This document shows positions 46,570 through 53,551 of a DNA stretch of 64,000 nt, piece after piece. Position numbers and translations under genes: made by a program. Source of the DNA: Stenotrophomonas nitritireducens (GTDB taxonomy: Bacteria > Pseudomonadota > Gammaproteobacteria > Xanthomonadales > Xanthomonadaceae); contig NZ_CP016756.1 in assembly GCF_001700965.1 (NCBI RefSeq), forward strand, positions 4,454,501-4,518,500, in the 5' to 3' direction. The notes under the pieces are model-generated. The model ran no database searches and was not told where the DNA came from. It saw only the letters and a list, made by a program, of their open reading frames with translations. How positions within the stretch are numbered: position 1 is the first letter of the stretch; every line of letters starts with the position of its first letter.

Positions 46570-47670
46570 TTATGCCCGCGATTCCGGGCTATCGATATGC
46601 CCCGATGGGGCGAAAAGAATTGCGGTAAGCAGCTGAGCGGCGTCTTCTGGACGCGGACACCACGGCGGCAGCTTGGCGCGGGCTGTGCCGACAATCAGGC
46701 GTGAGAGCGTTGATTCATCACCACCGGATGCGTGGAGCATCGCGTTGATCATTGGCCCGTACTGGCGACGGAAATGCATGACGGCGCGGGTGCAGTTGGC
46801 GAGCAGCTTTTCTGTGGCGATGCGCAGGCGTTGGCCGATGCCATCAACGAAGTCGAGGATGGGGTAAGAGCCAACCAGATACGGGGCTGGATCAGTGAGC
46901 ATGTCCAGGGGAAGTTCACGCCGATTACTGGCGTGGAACTCGCCTTCATAGCGCACCCATTCGGAAGCCATGTCACCCTGCTCCCTGCCCTTCTCATACA
47001 CGCGTAGCTGCTGCTCAGACTTGCGGCTACCCACGTAGAAGGTCTTGCCGGTGCGGTTGCCCATGTCATCAATCAGGCGGGCTTTAGGCCGCTGACCGCG
47101 ACGGTCAAAACCGCCCTCGTTGTAACGATCAACGGCCCACTGCACCGGCCACTGACCGAGGAAATCATCTGCCGCGATATCGACGCGCGTAATGCGTGCA
47201 TCGGATAGCCCCAGCAGTGAAGCGAGCGACGACCACCGCTGCGCATGGTCATCGCCACTGCTGGCCTCAAATATGCGGCAACCATTGCCAGTAAGTTCCA
47301 GACGCGCGGTGTGCACGCCGTCCTTGCGGACCGTGGCAAGGCCGCCGAATTCCAACAGGCCTACATGCTCGCCACCGGCTTGCAGCGATACGCGCCAGTT
47401 GTAAAACCGGCCACGCGAAGGATCGCCGAGTTCAAACAGGCCCGGGAAGAAGTGGCCGGCCAATGCCTGGGCCACGGCGCGGACGCAGGAACCTACCGGG
47501 CCGTCCAGATCATCAAGGACCGCTTTGCGGTCATCGACCATGCCATACACGTCAAGGACGGAAATAAGATCGAAGGCGGAGGCCAGCCAGTCGATCACTA
47601 CCCCGATTCGTTCAGTTTCACTGACTCCCCTGTTAGACGAGGGGAGTCCCGAAGCTGCGGCCTCATGCAT
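46570..47670 (-). CDS. Phage replication initiation protein (pII-like, Rep_trans family)
   Basis: The rolling-circle initiator that nicks the phage origin. The roughly 366-residue product includes VVIDWLASAFDLISVLDVYG, ITRVDIAADDFLGQWPVQWA, GKTFYVGSRKSEQQLRVYEK and EWVRYEGEFHASNRRELPLD, typical of phage replication initiators. The Tyr in RVYEKG, or nearby, is the likely nicking residue. I choose the Met at 47670 because an earlier frame overlaps the preceding small gene heavily; the overlap is then only eight bases. Confidence 0.87.
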   Translation of the reverse strand: MHEAAASGLPSSNRGVSETERIGVVIDWLASAFDLISVLDVYGMVDDRKAVLDDLDGPVGSCVRAVAQALAGHFFPGLFELGDPSRGRFYNWRVSLQAGGEHVGLLEFGGLATVRKDGVHTARLELTGNGCRIFEASSGDDHAQRWSSLASLLGLSDARITRVDIAADDFLGQWPVQWAVDRYNEGGFDRRGQRPKARLIDDMGNRTGKTFYVGSRKSEQQLRVYEKGREQGDMASEWVRYEGEFHASNRRELPLDMLTDPAPYLVGSYPILDFVDGIGQRLRIATEKLLANCTRAVMHFRRQYGPMINAMLHASGGDESTLSRLIVGTARAKLPPWCPRPEDAAQLLTAILFAPSGHIDSPESRA

Positions 47671-47974
47671 AGCTGGCGCCCTCCCCGTAAACCACGGTGC
47701 GGGTGCTGCCGAGCACAGCCACGACGCGGTAGGAGCGACGGCCACGCAGCAGCGCATTCCACCAGCGAGCGCGGGCGACGGCCCATGCGTCATCCCGGCC
47801 ATAGCGGCACTTAGGAAGCCATGGACCGTCACCGATGCGGTGTTCAATCTCGTAGTTGGGTTGCGGCATGGCGCGGAGCGCTTCGACTTCCACGTCCAGA
47901 TGCGACGAGGCCGGAAGCGGCTCGTAGAAGCGCGGATCTACGCGACGGATGCCGTAGGGAACGCGGTTAGCCAC
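47663..47974 (-). CDS. Small phage protein upstream of rep
   Basis: About 103 residues, VANRVPYGIRRVDPRFYEPL and WLPKCRYGRDDAWAVARARW, with no membrane segment. The GTG at 47974 overlaps the stop of the 33-codon gene (GTGGCTAA), matching the chain of overlaps upstream; a TTG at 48013 is the alternative. It overlaps rep by eight bases. Possibly a replication accessory protein; no family recognised. Confidence 0.65.
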   Translation of the reverse strand: MANRVPYGIRRVDPRFYEPLPASSHLDVEVEALRAMPQPNYEIEHRIGDGPWLPKCRYGRDDAWAVARARWWNALLRGRRSYRVVAVLGSTRTVVYGEGASYA

Positions 47975-48068
47975 GCCGACCACCAGAGCGCAGCCATGCC
48001 ACGTAAACAGCAAAAATCAGCGACCAGAGGAAAGCCCACAGGAGGTTGTCGAGGAGGAAATCAATCAC
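47967..48068 (-). CDS. 33-residue phage membrane peptide
   Basis: GTG-started frame reading VIDFLLDNLLWAFLWSLIFA then VYVAWLRSGGRRG: one membrane helix and a basic C-terminal tail. It overlaps the upstream 65-codon gene (GTGATTGA) and the downstream gene. Function unknown; supported by tight coupling rather than homology. Confidence 0.5.
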   Translation of the reverse strand: MIDFLLDNLLWAFLWSLIFAVYVAWLRSGGRRG

Positions 48069-48258
48069 GGCGCGCCTCCCGAGTAGAACGAAGGCGACGA
48101 CGACGCAGGCGAAGAAGCACGCGCACGGAATGAGCGATCCGATACCAATCACGCGTGATGAGCCACAAGACCGGGCCGAAACCGCAATAAATGGCAATCA
48201 CCAGCATCAGCGAGTTCCAGTCGCTGGCGGTGATGACGTAGCAGGAGGGATCAGCCAC
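48061..48258 (-). CDS. 65-residue phage membrane protein
   Basis: GTG-started product VADPSCYVITASDWNSLMLV, then a membrane span (IAIYCGFGPVLWLI) and a very basic tail (RVLLRLRRRRLRSTREARRD). The start overlaps the end of the 22-codon gene by eight bases. Single-span proteins with Arg-rich tails could be minor coat or assembly proteins; unknown. Confidence 0.55.
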   Translation of the reverse strand: MADPSCYVITASDWNSLMLVIAIYCGFGPVLWLITRDWYRIAHSVRVLLRLRRRRLRSTREARRD

Positions 48259-48319
48259 GGCGCACCCACCGGATGTAGTAGAAGCAACCGAGCAGCGCCA
48301 GCGGAACAAGAACGATCAC
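48251..48319 (-). CDS. 22-residue hydrophobic phage peptide
   Basis: GTG-started frame VIVLVPLALLGCFYYIRWVR plus two residues: one membrane helix and a basic end. It begins with GTGA overlapping the preceding stop and ends inside the start of the next gene. It resembles the other 22-residue gene at 45692-45760 in size and layout but lies before rep. Confidence 0.5.
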   Translation of the reverse strand: MIVLVPLALLGCFYYIRWVRRG

Positions 48320-48483
48320 TGGCCTACCTCCGCCCTAGCACAGGCAACAAGGCAAGCAGCGCGGTACGCGGAATCAACACGCGCATCCCGGCGAGCAATC
48401 ACCCAGCCAAACAAACGGGCGGTGCCGACCGAGAACAGCACGGCGGCGCAGAAAAGGCAGAGCGGAAGAATGACGTCGCTCAC
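48316..48483 (-). CDS. 55-residue phage protein
   Basis: GTG-started product VSDVILPLCLFCAAVLFSVG then TARLFGWVIARRDARVDSAY and a helical C-terminus ending AEVGQ. One membrane span near the N-terminus. It overlaps the genes on both sides as GTGA. No family recognised. Confidence 0.5.
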   Translation of the reverse strand: MSDVILPLCLFCAAVLFSVGTARLFGWVIARRDARVDSAYRAACLVACARAEVGQ

Positions 48484-48617
48484 TTGGCACCGCCGATGAG
48501 AGCGATGCGCTCATCAATGGCGGCTTCAACCTGGACGACCTTGGCCGCATCACCGAGACGCGCCCAGTGGCGGCGAACCGCGTACAGCTGGTGCAGCTTC
48601 AATCCGTCGAGTTGCAT
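48480..48617 (-). CDS. 45-residue phage protein, first gene of the early operon
   Basis: Starts MQLDGLKLHQLYAVRRHWAR and continues LGDAAKVVQVEAAIDERIAL. A GGGGAGTG ribosome-binding site lies close before the ATG. It is soluble and helical. It is first in the minus-strand operon that runs through rep to zot and lies next to the palindromic operator at 48682-48699. Confidence 0.6.
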   Translation of the reverse strand: MQLDGLKLHQLYAVRRHWARLGDAAKVVQVEAAIDERIALIGGAK

Positions 48618-48681
48618 AGTGCACTCCCCTCCCCTACGCCCTAGATGCCCGCACCCGGCTCTAGGGGAGACCGGGGCGGGA

Positions 48682-48699
48682 GTATTCCCTGTGGAATAC
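48682..48699. promoter_or_regulatory. Palindromic operator between early operon and repressor
   Basis: GTATTCC-CTGT-GGAATAC is a perfect seven-base inverted repeat in the 133-base gap between the divergent early operon and the repressor gene. A further half site GGAATAC lies at 48742-48748, touching the repressor ATG. This is what a phage repressor that controls both itself and the early operon would need. A second inverted repeat (CCTAGA...TCTAGG, 48639-48666) lies between the operator and the early gene. Confidence 0.65.
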
Positions 48700-48750
48700 A
48701 AGGTCGCAGTATCCTGACGGGGAAACGAAAGTCAACCCACGGGAATACAC

Positions 48751-49122
48751 ATGGAAACCATCGCTGATCTGATCGAAGCGGCACGCAAGCGAACTGGCGC
48801 CACCTACACGGATATCAGCGAGCGCTTGGATCGCTCCAAACAGCTGATAACGAACTGGAAATCAGGGAAAAAGGTGCCGACAGATGGTGACGTGCTGGCA
48901 CTGGCAAGGATGGCCGGAGAGAACGCGGACAAATGGCTTGCGATAGCTCAAGCAGCGCGAACCGAGGGCGAAGCTAGGACGCGCTGGGAGCTAATTGCGC
49001 AAAAGTTGGGGGCGGTCGCTATGGCCCTAGTGATAGGGGTTGGCCTCGCCTCCCCTGCGCACGTACAGGCGGCAGAACCGGGTAATTCCACGCACGGTGT
49101 ATACATTATGCGAAATGGGTGA
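48751..49122 (+). CDS. Phage HTH repressor-like protein whose 3' end is the att site
   Basis: A 123-residue protein with an N-terminal Xre-like helix-turn-helix (ATYTDISERLDRSKQLITNW, then KSGKKVPTDGDVLALARMAG) and a C-terminal hydrophobic segment (LGAVAMALVIGVGLASPAHV) that may anchor it to the membrane; it resembles the DUF3693 phage regulators. The last codons (VYIMRNG) are encoded by the 19-base attachment core, and the stop is supplied by DNA beyond it. It is the only gene transcribed away from the phage early operon. Confidence 0.8.
   Translation: METIADLIEAARKRTGATYTDISERLDRSKQLITNWKSGKKVPTDGDVLALARMAGENADKWLAIAQAARTEGEARTRWELIAQKLGAVAMALVIGVGLASPAHVQAAEPGNSTHGVYIMRNG
49100..49118 (+). 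other. Prophage attR core
   Basis: TATACATTATGCGAAATGG, identical to the attL core. To its left the second dif arm is replaced by phage sequence (CACGCACGGTG), so attR is a hybrid site, as expected for phages that carry only part of a dif sequence. Confidence 0.85.
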
Positions 49123-49134
49123 TTGGGCGGATCA

Positions 49135-49752
49135 GCTGGATCTGGCTTTGGATCTCATCTGTCAGTTTTTTTAGTTCGTGTCCTTTTGCTGACGGGACAA
49201 CTAGAGATGTACTTTTCCGCCAACTAAAGATGTACTTTTTGCTCGACCTGCTGTCTACCGCGGATAATTTCGTCGCGATTAGGTAGATGTTCTTACTCGC
49301 CGCGTCCGCCAAACGACAGGCCGGCAATGTGCAACGGGCCAGAGGCGCCCTTTCAAGGCCCCTCCATAGTGTAGCCCAGGGCCTTCTACGGGCCTTGATC
49401 GCGTGTTTTTCGTGTCAGGCAGCCGACGGCGGTGAGGTGTCGCTACTCGGCCTCGGAGCCCACAATATTTGGGCTTTGGTGCGGATCAATGAGATTCGAG
49501 GGCCAACGTTGGCCTTCATCTGGGTGACACAGAAAACACGCGCATCCGCTGGATTTCCAACTCAACTAGGGGTCTCGGACGTTTGGACCGAAGCATCCTC
49601 AACGCGACGCGGCGATCCCCTTCTGCAGATCCTTAGCCTCTCGCTCGCCCCGAGTTCTGTCGATTAGTGCATCTCCATGCCCCGGCGCAGGGGCGTTGGG
49701 CCCCTTGACGGCTGTCTACTGCGGACAATTTCGTCGCGCGCAGGTAGATCTT
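49135..49752 (+). repeat. Gene-less stretch with phage-like and IS-end-like repeats
   Basis: A 26-base segment starting GCTGGATCTGGCTTTGGATC (49135-49160) also occurs just inside attL (41811-41836). Then come two direct repeats AACTARAGATGTACTTTT (49199-49216, 49222-49239) and a longer pair starting TGTCTACYGCGGAYAATTTC (49252-49294 and 49713-49752). Multiple short direct repeats of this sort are typical of IS21-family ends, but no transposase is present. Nothing else is seen in 49123-49883 that I can call a gene. Confidence 0.6.
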
Positions 49753-49883
49753 GCTGGTTTGGAAGCAGATAAGTCCGTCACCCTGTGACCGAACGTAGAA
49801 ATTTGCGTATGTTGTCAAACGCAATACGCTAGACGGCTCAGCGTGATGCCGTAGGAATTCTAGTCAACAGACGTAGACATTGA

Positions 49884-50774
49884 CTATTTTGCCTTCGCCT
49901 TCCTAGGGGCTGGCAGCTTACGTTTACCACGCAACGCCGCCTCGATAGCAGCAGGAATTTTGCTCAGTTGTTCCTCCAGGACCTCGGACTTCGCCCGTTG
50001 CCGGTCCGCTTCTTTAGAGGAAACCGCCGCTGCGTTCTGGGCAGCCTTCAAAGCACTGGCAAGTGATTGTTCGGTTGTAACGCGAAGCTTCTCTGCAGAA
50101 GCCAACTTGGTCTGTAGGTCTTTGATCTGCTGACGGGCTTGGTCGACTTCCCGTGCAGCACGATTTTCGACAGATCTGGCGTGTTCCATCAGGCTCTCGC
50201 GTTCAGATCTGGCCAGTTCTCGCTCGTCGTGCAACCGGGCCTCGAGGGTCTGCTTTGCCACATCCAGCTGCTCCAGCCGCTGATCCACAGAAGCACGTTG
50301 TTGTGTCGACTCTGTCAGCTGCGATTGAAGTTGATCGACGAGCTGCCGAAGCTCCGTCACTTGGGTCAGCGCCAGGCGTTCTGTTTGGGCTGAGGCTGTC
50401 GCCTGGGCATGTAGCGCGGAAGCTTCCTCGGCGAAGTTCTGCTGCTGCACCCGCAGCTCGTCATACTCGGCCGCAAGCGACTGTCTGGCGCCGGCAAGCT
50501 CTTCCAAAACCGATTCACGGGCATGCTGCAATGCCAACGCCCACCATTGACCGGCCAACTCGGCTAGGACCGCCGGCGCGTCCTTCAAATCTGGTCGCTT
50601 CGACTGCAGTCGAAGACCCAGATTTTTCCACCAAGTGTCCAGCCACCGCGTCACGGTGTTGGGTGATCCTGTGCCCAAGTGCGCGCGGATGCGTTCTACC
50701 GTCGGGCGTTCGCCATTGGCAACCAGCGCGTCGGCGGCGGTGTGAACATCGGATTCGGTGATGCCGCGGGCCAT
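49884..50774 (-). CDS. KfrA_N-domain coiled-coil protein, TnpT-like
   Basis: A 296-residue DNA-binding protein: N-terminal KfrA-type domain (DALVANGERPTVERIRAHLG, then TGSPNTVTRWLDTWWKNLG) followed by a coiled coil of about 180 residues (QLVDQLQSQLTESTQQRASV; AREVDQARQQIKDLQTKLAS) and a basic tail. It is divergent from a tyrosine recombinase across 104 bases. That pairing matches TnpT/TnpS of Tn4651-type Tn3-family transposons, where TnpT assists cointegrate resolution; the assignment rests on arrangement and domain type. Confidence 0.75.
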   Translation of the reverse strand: MARGITESDVHTAADALVANGERPTVERIRAHLGTGSPNTVTRWLDTWWKNLGLRLQSKRPDLKDAPAVLAELAGQWWALALQHARESVLEELAGARQSLAAEYDELRVQQQNFAEEASALHAQATASAQTERLALTQVTELRQLVDQLQSQLTESTQQRASVDQRLEQLDVAKQTLEARLHDERELARSERESLMEHARSVENRAAREVDQARQQIKDLQTKLASAEKLRVTTEQSLASALKAAQNAAAVSSKEADRQRAKSEVLEEQLSKIPAAIEAALRGKRKLPAPRKAKAK

Positions 50775-50820
50775 GCTGACGTCTCCTGTATCGGTGCCCT
50801 ACTCTGTTGATTACGTACTT

Positions 50821-50841
50821 ACGATAAGTGATGATTATCGT
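50821..50841. other. Candidate recombination (res/rst) core
   Basis: ACGATAA, seven bases, TTATCGT: a perfect inverted repeat in the middle of the 104-base gap between the divergent coiled-coil and recombinase genes. Two inverted binding arms around a 6-8 base centre is the core layout for tyrosine recombinases, and in Tn4651-type modules the resolution site lies in exactly this gap. Confidence 0.6.
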
Positions 50842-50878
50842 GGGTATAAGCTCTAATTCGTAGTATACATTACATAGT

Positions 50879-51967
50879 ATGAAAGATAATTCTACGATTC
50901 CGGTTCTCGCTGCGACGGCTGCCAGCTTGGTACTGCCCGAACAACTGGCGCAACAGGCGGCCGACGCGGTGCGTGAACTGCTGGCCGAGGCGGCCGCTGA
51001 AAACACCACCCGCAGCTATACCAGTGCCTTGCGCTACTGGGCCGGCTGGCATGCGGCCCGTTATGGGATCGAGCTGATGCTGCCGGTGCATGAGGCCACG
51101 GTGCTGCAGTTCGTGGTCGACCATGTCCAGCGCCGATCGACCGAGGGCGAGCTGACCTGGGAGCTGCCGCCGGCCGTCGATCAGGCGCTGGTCGCTGCTG
51201 GCCTGAAAGCCAAGCTCGGCCCCTGGACCTTGTCGACCGTGCGGCATCGAATCGCCGTGCTGTCCACGGCGCACCGGCTCAAGCAAGTTACCAACCCCTG
51301 TGAACAACCGGCGATCCGCACCGTGCTCAGCCGCGCCGCCCGAGCGGCCGTCAAACGCGGCGAGCGGCCACGCAAGAAGACCGCCATCACCCTGCCCGAG
51401 CTGGAAGCCATGCTGGCCACTTGCGACGACAGCCTGGAGGGGATCCGTGACCGTGCCCTACTCTGCTTTGGGTTCGCCAGTGGCGGCCGCCGACGCAGCG
51501 AGATCGCCGCCGCCGACTTGCGCGACCTGCGCCGGATCGGCGAGGCGGGCTATATCTACCGCCTGGAGCACAGCAAGACCCAGCAGGCCGGCGTTACCGC
51601 CACCTCGACCCCGGACAAGCCGGTGCTGGATCGGGCCGCCCTCGCCCTGCAGGAGTGGTTAGAAGCCTCCGGGATCACCGAGGGGGCGATCTTCCGGCGG
51701 CTATGGAAACAGCGCGTCGGCCCTGCCCTGTCCCCGGCGGCCGTCGGGGAAATCGTGCAGCGGCGGGCGCGCCTGGCCGGGCTGGAAGGGGATTTTGGCG
51801 GGCATAGCTTGCGGTCGGGCTTCGTGACCGAAGCCAGCCGCCAGGGTGTGGCGCTGCCGGCGATCATGCAGCTGACGGAGCACCGGTCGGTGTCGAGTGT
51901 CGTGGGGTATTTCCAGACGGGTGGCGCGGCAGACAACCCGGCCGCTCGCCTATTGGATAGCGAGTAG
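50879..51967 (+). CDS. Tyrosine recombinase, TnpS-like
   Basis: A 362-residue site-specific recombinase: N-terminal SAM-like core-binding domain (AAAENTTRSYTSALRYWAGW) and catalytic domain with the first Arg in SGGRRRSEIAAADLR, the HxxR box GGHSLRSGFVTEA, a late His in MQLTEHRSVSS and the nucleophile Tyr in VVGYFQTGG. It is distinct from XerC/XerD. Its ATG follows the AT-rich sequence TATACATTACATAGT. With the divergent coiled-coil gene it looks like a Tn3-family cointegrate-resolution module; no tnpA or res-flanking transposon ends were found here. Confidence 0.85.
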   Translation: MKDNSTIPVLAATAASLVLPEQLAQQAADAVRELLAEAAAENTTRSYTSALRYWAGWHAARYGIELMLPVHEATVLQFVVDHVQRRSTEGELTWELPPAVDQALVAAGLKAKLGPWTLSTVRHRIAVLSTAHRLKQVTNPCEQPAIRTVLSRAARAAVKRGERPRKKTAITLPELEAMLATCDDSLEGIRDRALLCFGFASGGRRRSEIAAADLRDLRRIGEAGYIYRLEHSKTQQAGVTATSTPDKPVLDRAALALQEWLEASGITEGAIFRRLWKQRVGPALSPAAVGEIVQRRARLAGLEGDFGGHSLRSGFVTEASRQGVALPAIMQLTEHRSVSSVVGYFQTGGAADNPAARLLDSE

Positions 51968-52210
51968 CAAATTGAGAGCCTCGTTTGCTAGAACTGACTA
52001 ACCAATCATCGCCGCGGCGCCTCAGGGGTTTTGCACGCAATTGAGGTAGCGCATTCGGCATCTCAAATCTCCCCTTGAAACTGCGCCATTTGGTACATAC
52101 GTGAACATTGAGGGATAGCCATCGCTATGGATGCCTGTGGCTTCTCCCGGGGGAAACCAAAAGAACCGCCATCACAGTGGTCGCCCTCGGCGGCCGTACA
52201 GGGAGAGTTT

Positions 52211-53551
52211 ATGAGCTCGAGGACGTGGAACGAGAGCCGTGCCGACAAACGTATACAAGCGACGATCGATGAGGTATCGATTTCGGACATCACGATTAAG
52301 CCTTATGTCCGTGACACCGATCTGCGGAGCCTGAGTAACAAAGTGGCCTACCGCGTCGATGGTGTGCATTTGTATGCCGACATCGTGAATCTGGAAGATC
52401 TCTTGAATGTCACAATGATCGAAGGCGAGATGTGCCATCGCCGAACCTTGCGCTTCTTGAATCTTCATTACCGCGCAGTCGAGCGGATCCTGGCCAACGA
52501 AGACGCCATCCTGGTCGACTTTCACAACCAGCGGCTGCACTCGGTAGTGGCCAAACCTTACGACGACGAAGCCAAGCGTATCCATCGGGCCATTGCCATC
52601 GGTCAGATGATCATGGATGTTTTGGCACGCACCGGTGAGGACGCTGATCATCCCGCCGCCAAAGTGCGCATCGGCATCGACAGCGGGCTGGCCCTGGCGG
52701 TCAACAACGGGCGCCGCGGCCATCGCGAACCGCTCTTCCTCGGCGAACCGGCCAACCATGCTGCCAAGCGATCGGGCGGCGGAAAGGCGGCGGGCATCTA
52801 TCTGACCAACAATGCGCGGCAAAAGATCGGTCTGGCTAAAGTCACCTCTGAAGACGCTGCGCCGCTGACGGTCGACGAGATCAAGACCAGTCAGAATGAG
52901 GTCAACCTAGTCAGCACGGTCGACAAGGTGGTGAAGGATTGGGAGGCTGATCTGAAAGCGCACCCGATCGGTAAATTCGAATTCAGCGCTCATACCCCGC
53001 CCTATGCTGGCCTGGACTTCGAAAGGCTGTCCGTGGCTGCAACACGGCGCCAGGATGCGGCGACCGTCTATGCGGATATCGACGGCTTTACCAAGTTCGT
53101 AAGCCGCAACATCGCCGACGATCTGAACGCCAAACACGTCGTTCGTGCGCTGCGGGTGCTGCGTAGTGAGCTGGACGCAGTGCTACACACGGAGTTCAAG
53201 GGACGCAAGGTCCGATTCATCGGCGACTGTGTGCACGGACTCTTGATCGAAGGAACCTGCGCGAATACGAACGAGGAAGAGACCATCAGCAACATGGTCT
53301 TGTGTGCCGGCGGCATGCGCAGCAGCTTTGCGCTCGCCCTAAAGAAGTTGCATACGGCTGGCACCAACGCCAGTTCTTTGGGTCTACAGATTGGTTTTGA
53401 GTTCGGGCCCATGACCGCGACCCGCCTGGGCATGAAGGGTGACCTCATTCGTTGCTCGGTTAGTCGCGGTGTGCTGACAGCGGAGCGCGAGCAGGGGCGC
53501 TGCAAAGGCGCTGAAACGGCAATCGGCGCTGAGGCCTTCAAAACCGGATAG
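52211..53551 (+). CDS. Two-domain class III nucleotide cyclase, Pycsar-like candidate
   Basis: A 446-residue soluble protein with two cyclase homology domains. Domain 1 (about 45-205) has VHLYADIVNLEDLL and VRIGIDSGLALAVNNGR; domain 2 (about 275-440) has the metal-binding VYADIDGFTKFVS (Asp289, Asp291), FIGDCVHGLLI and IGFEFGPMTATRLGMKGDLI. No membrane or sensor domain is attached. I start at MSSRTWNESRADK because an AGGGAGAG ribosome-binding site precedes it; an ATG at 52127 lacks one. Stand-alone bacterial cyclases on mobile DNA include the cCMP/cUMP synthases of Pycsar anti-phage systems. No intact effector gene follows. Confidence 0.8.
   Translation: MSSRTWNESRADKRIQATIDEVSISDITIKPYVRDTDLRSLSNKVAYRVDGVHLYADIVNLEDLLNVTMIEGEMCHRRTLRFLNLHYRAVERILANEDAILVDFHNQRLHSVVAKPYDDEAKRIHRAIAIGQMIMDVLARTGEDADHPAAKVRIGIDSGLALAVNNGRRGHREPLFLGEPANHAAKRSGGGKAAGIYLTNNARQKIGLAKVTSEDAAPLTVDEIKTSQNEVNLVSTVDKVVKDWEADLKAHPIGKFEFSAHTPPYAGLDFERLSVAATRRQDAATVYADIDGFTKFVSRNIADDLNAKHVVRALRVLRSELDAVLHTEFKGRKVRFIGDCVHGLLIEGTCANTNEEETISNMVLCAGGMRSSFALALKKLHTAGTNASSLGLQIGFEFGPMTATRLGMKGDLIRCSVSRGVLTAEREQGRCKGAETAIGAEAFKTG

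Larger units (their letters stand above)
41775..49118 (-). mobile_element. Filamentous phage (Inovirus) prophage integrated at dif
   Basis: A unit of about 7,325 bases between exact 19-base direct repeats derived from dif. It contains a replication initiator, SSB-like protein, major coat protein, adsorption protein, minor coat protein and Zot/pI morphogenesis ATPase in the usual Inovirus order on the minus strand, plus a repressor-like gene and two accessory genes on the plus strand. There is no phage integrase, as expected for elements that use host XerCD. All core modules look intact, so it may be inducible. GC content is lower than the flanking core genes. Confidence 0.93.

Noticed and set aside
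50855..50881. TATACATTACATAGTATG before the recombinase as a second dif site
   Set aside because: Only the TATACATTA part matches; the second arm differs and there is no matching partner copy.
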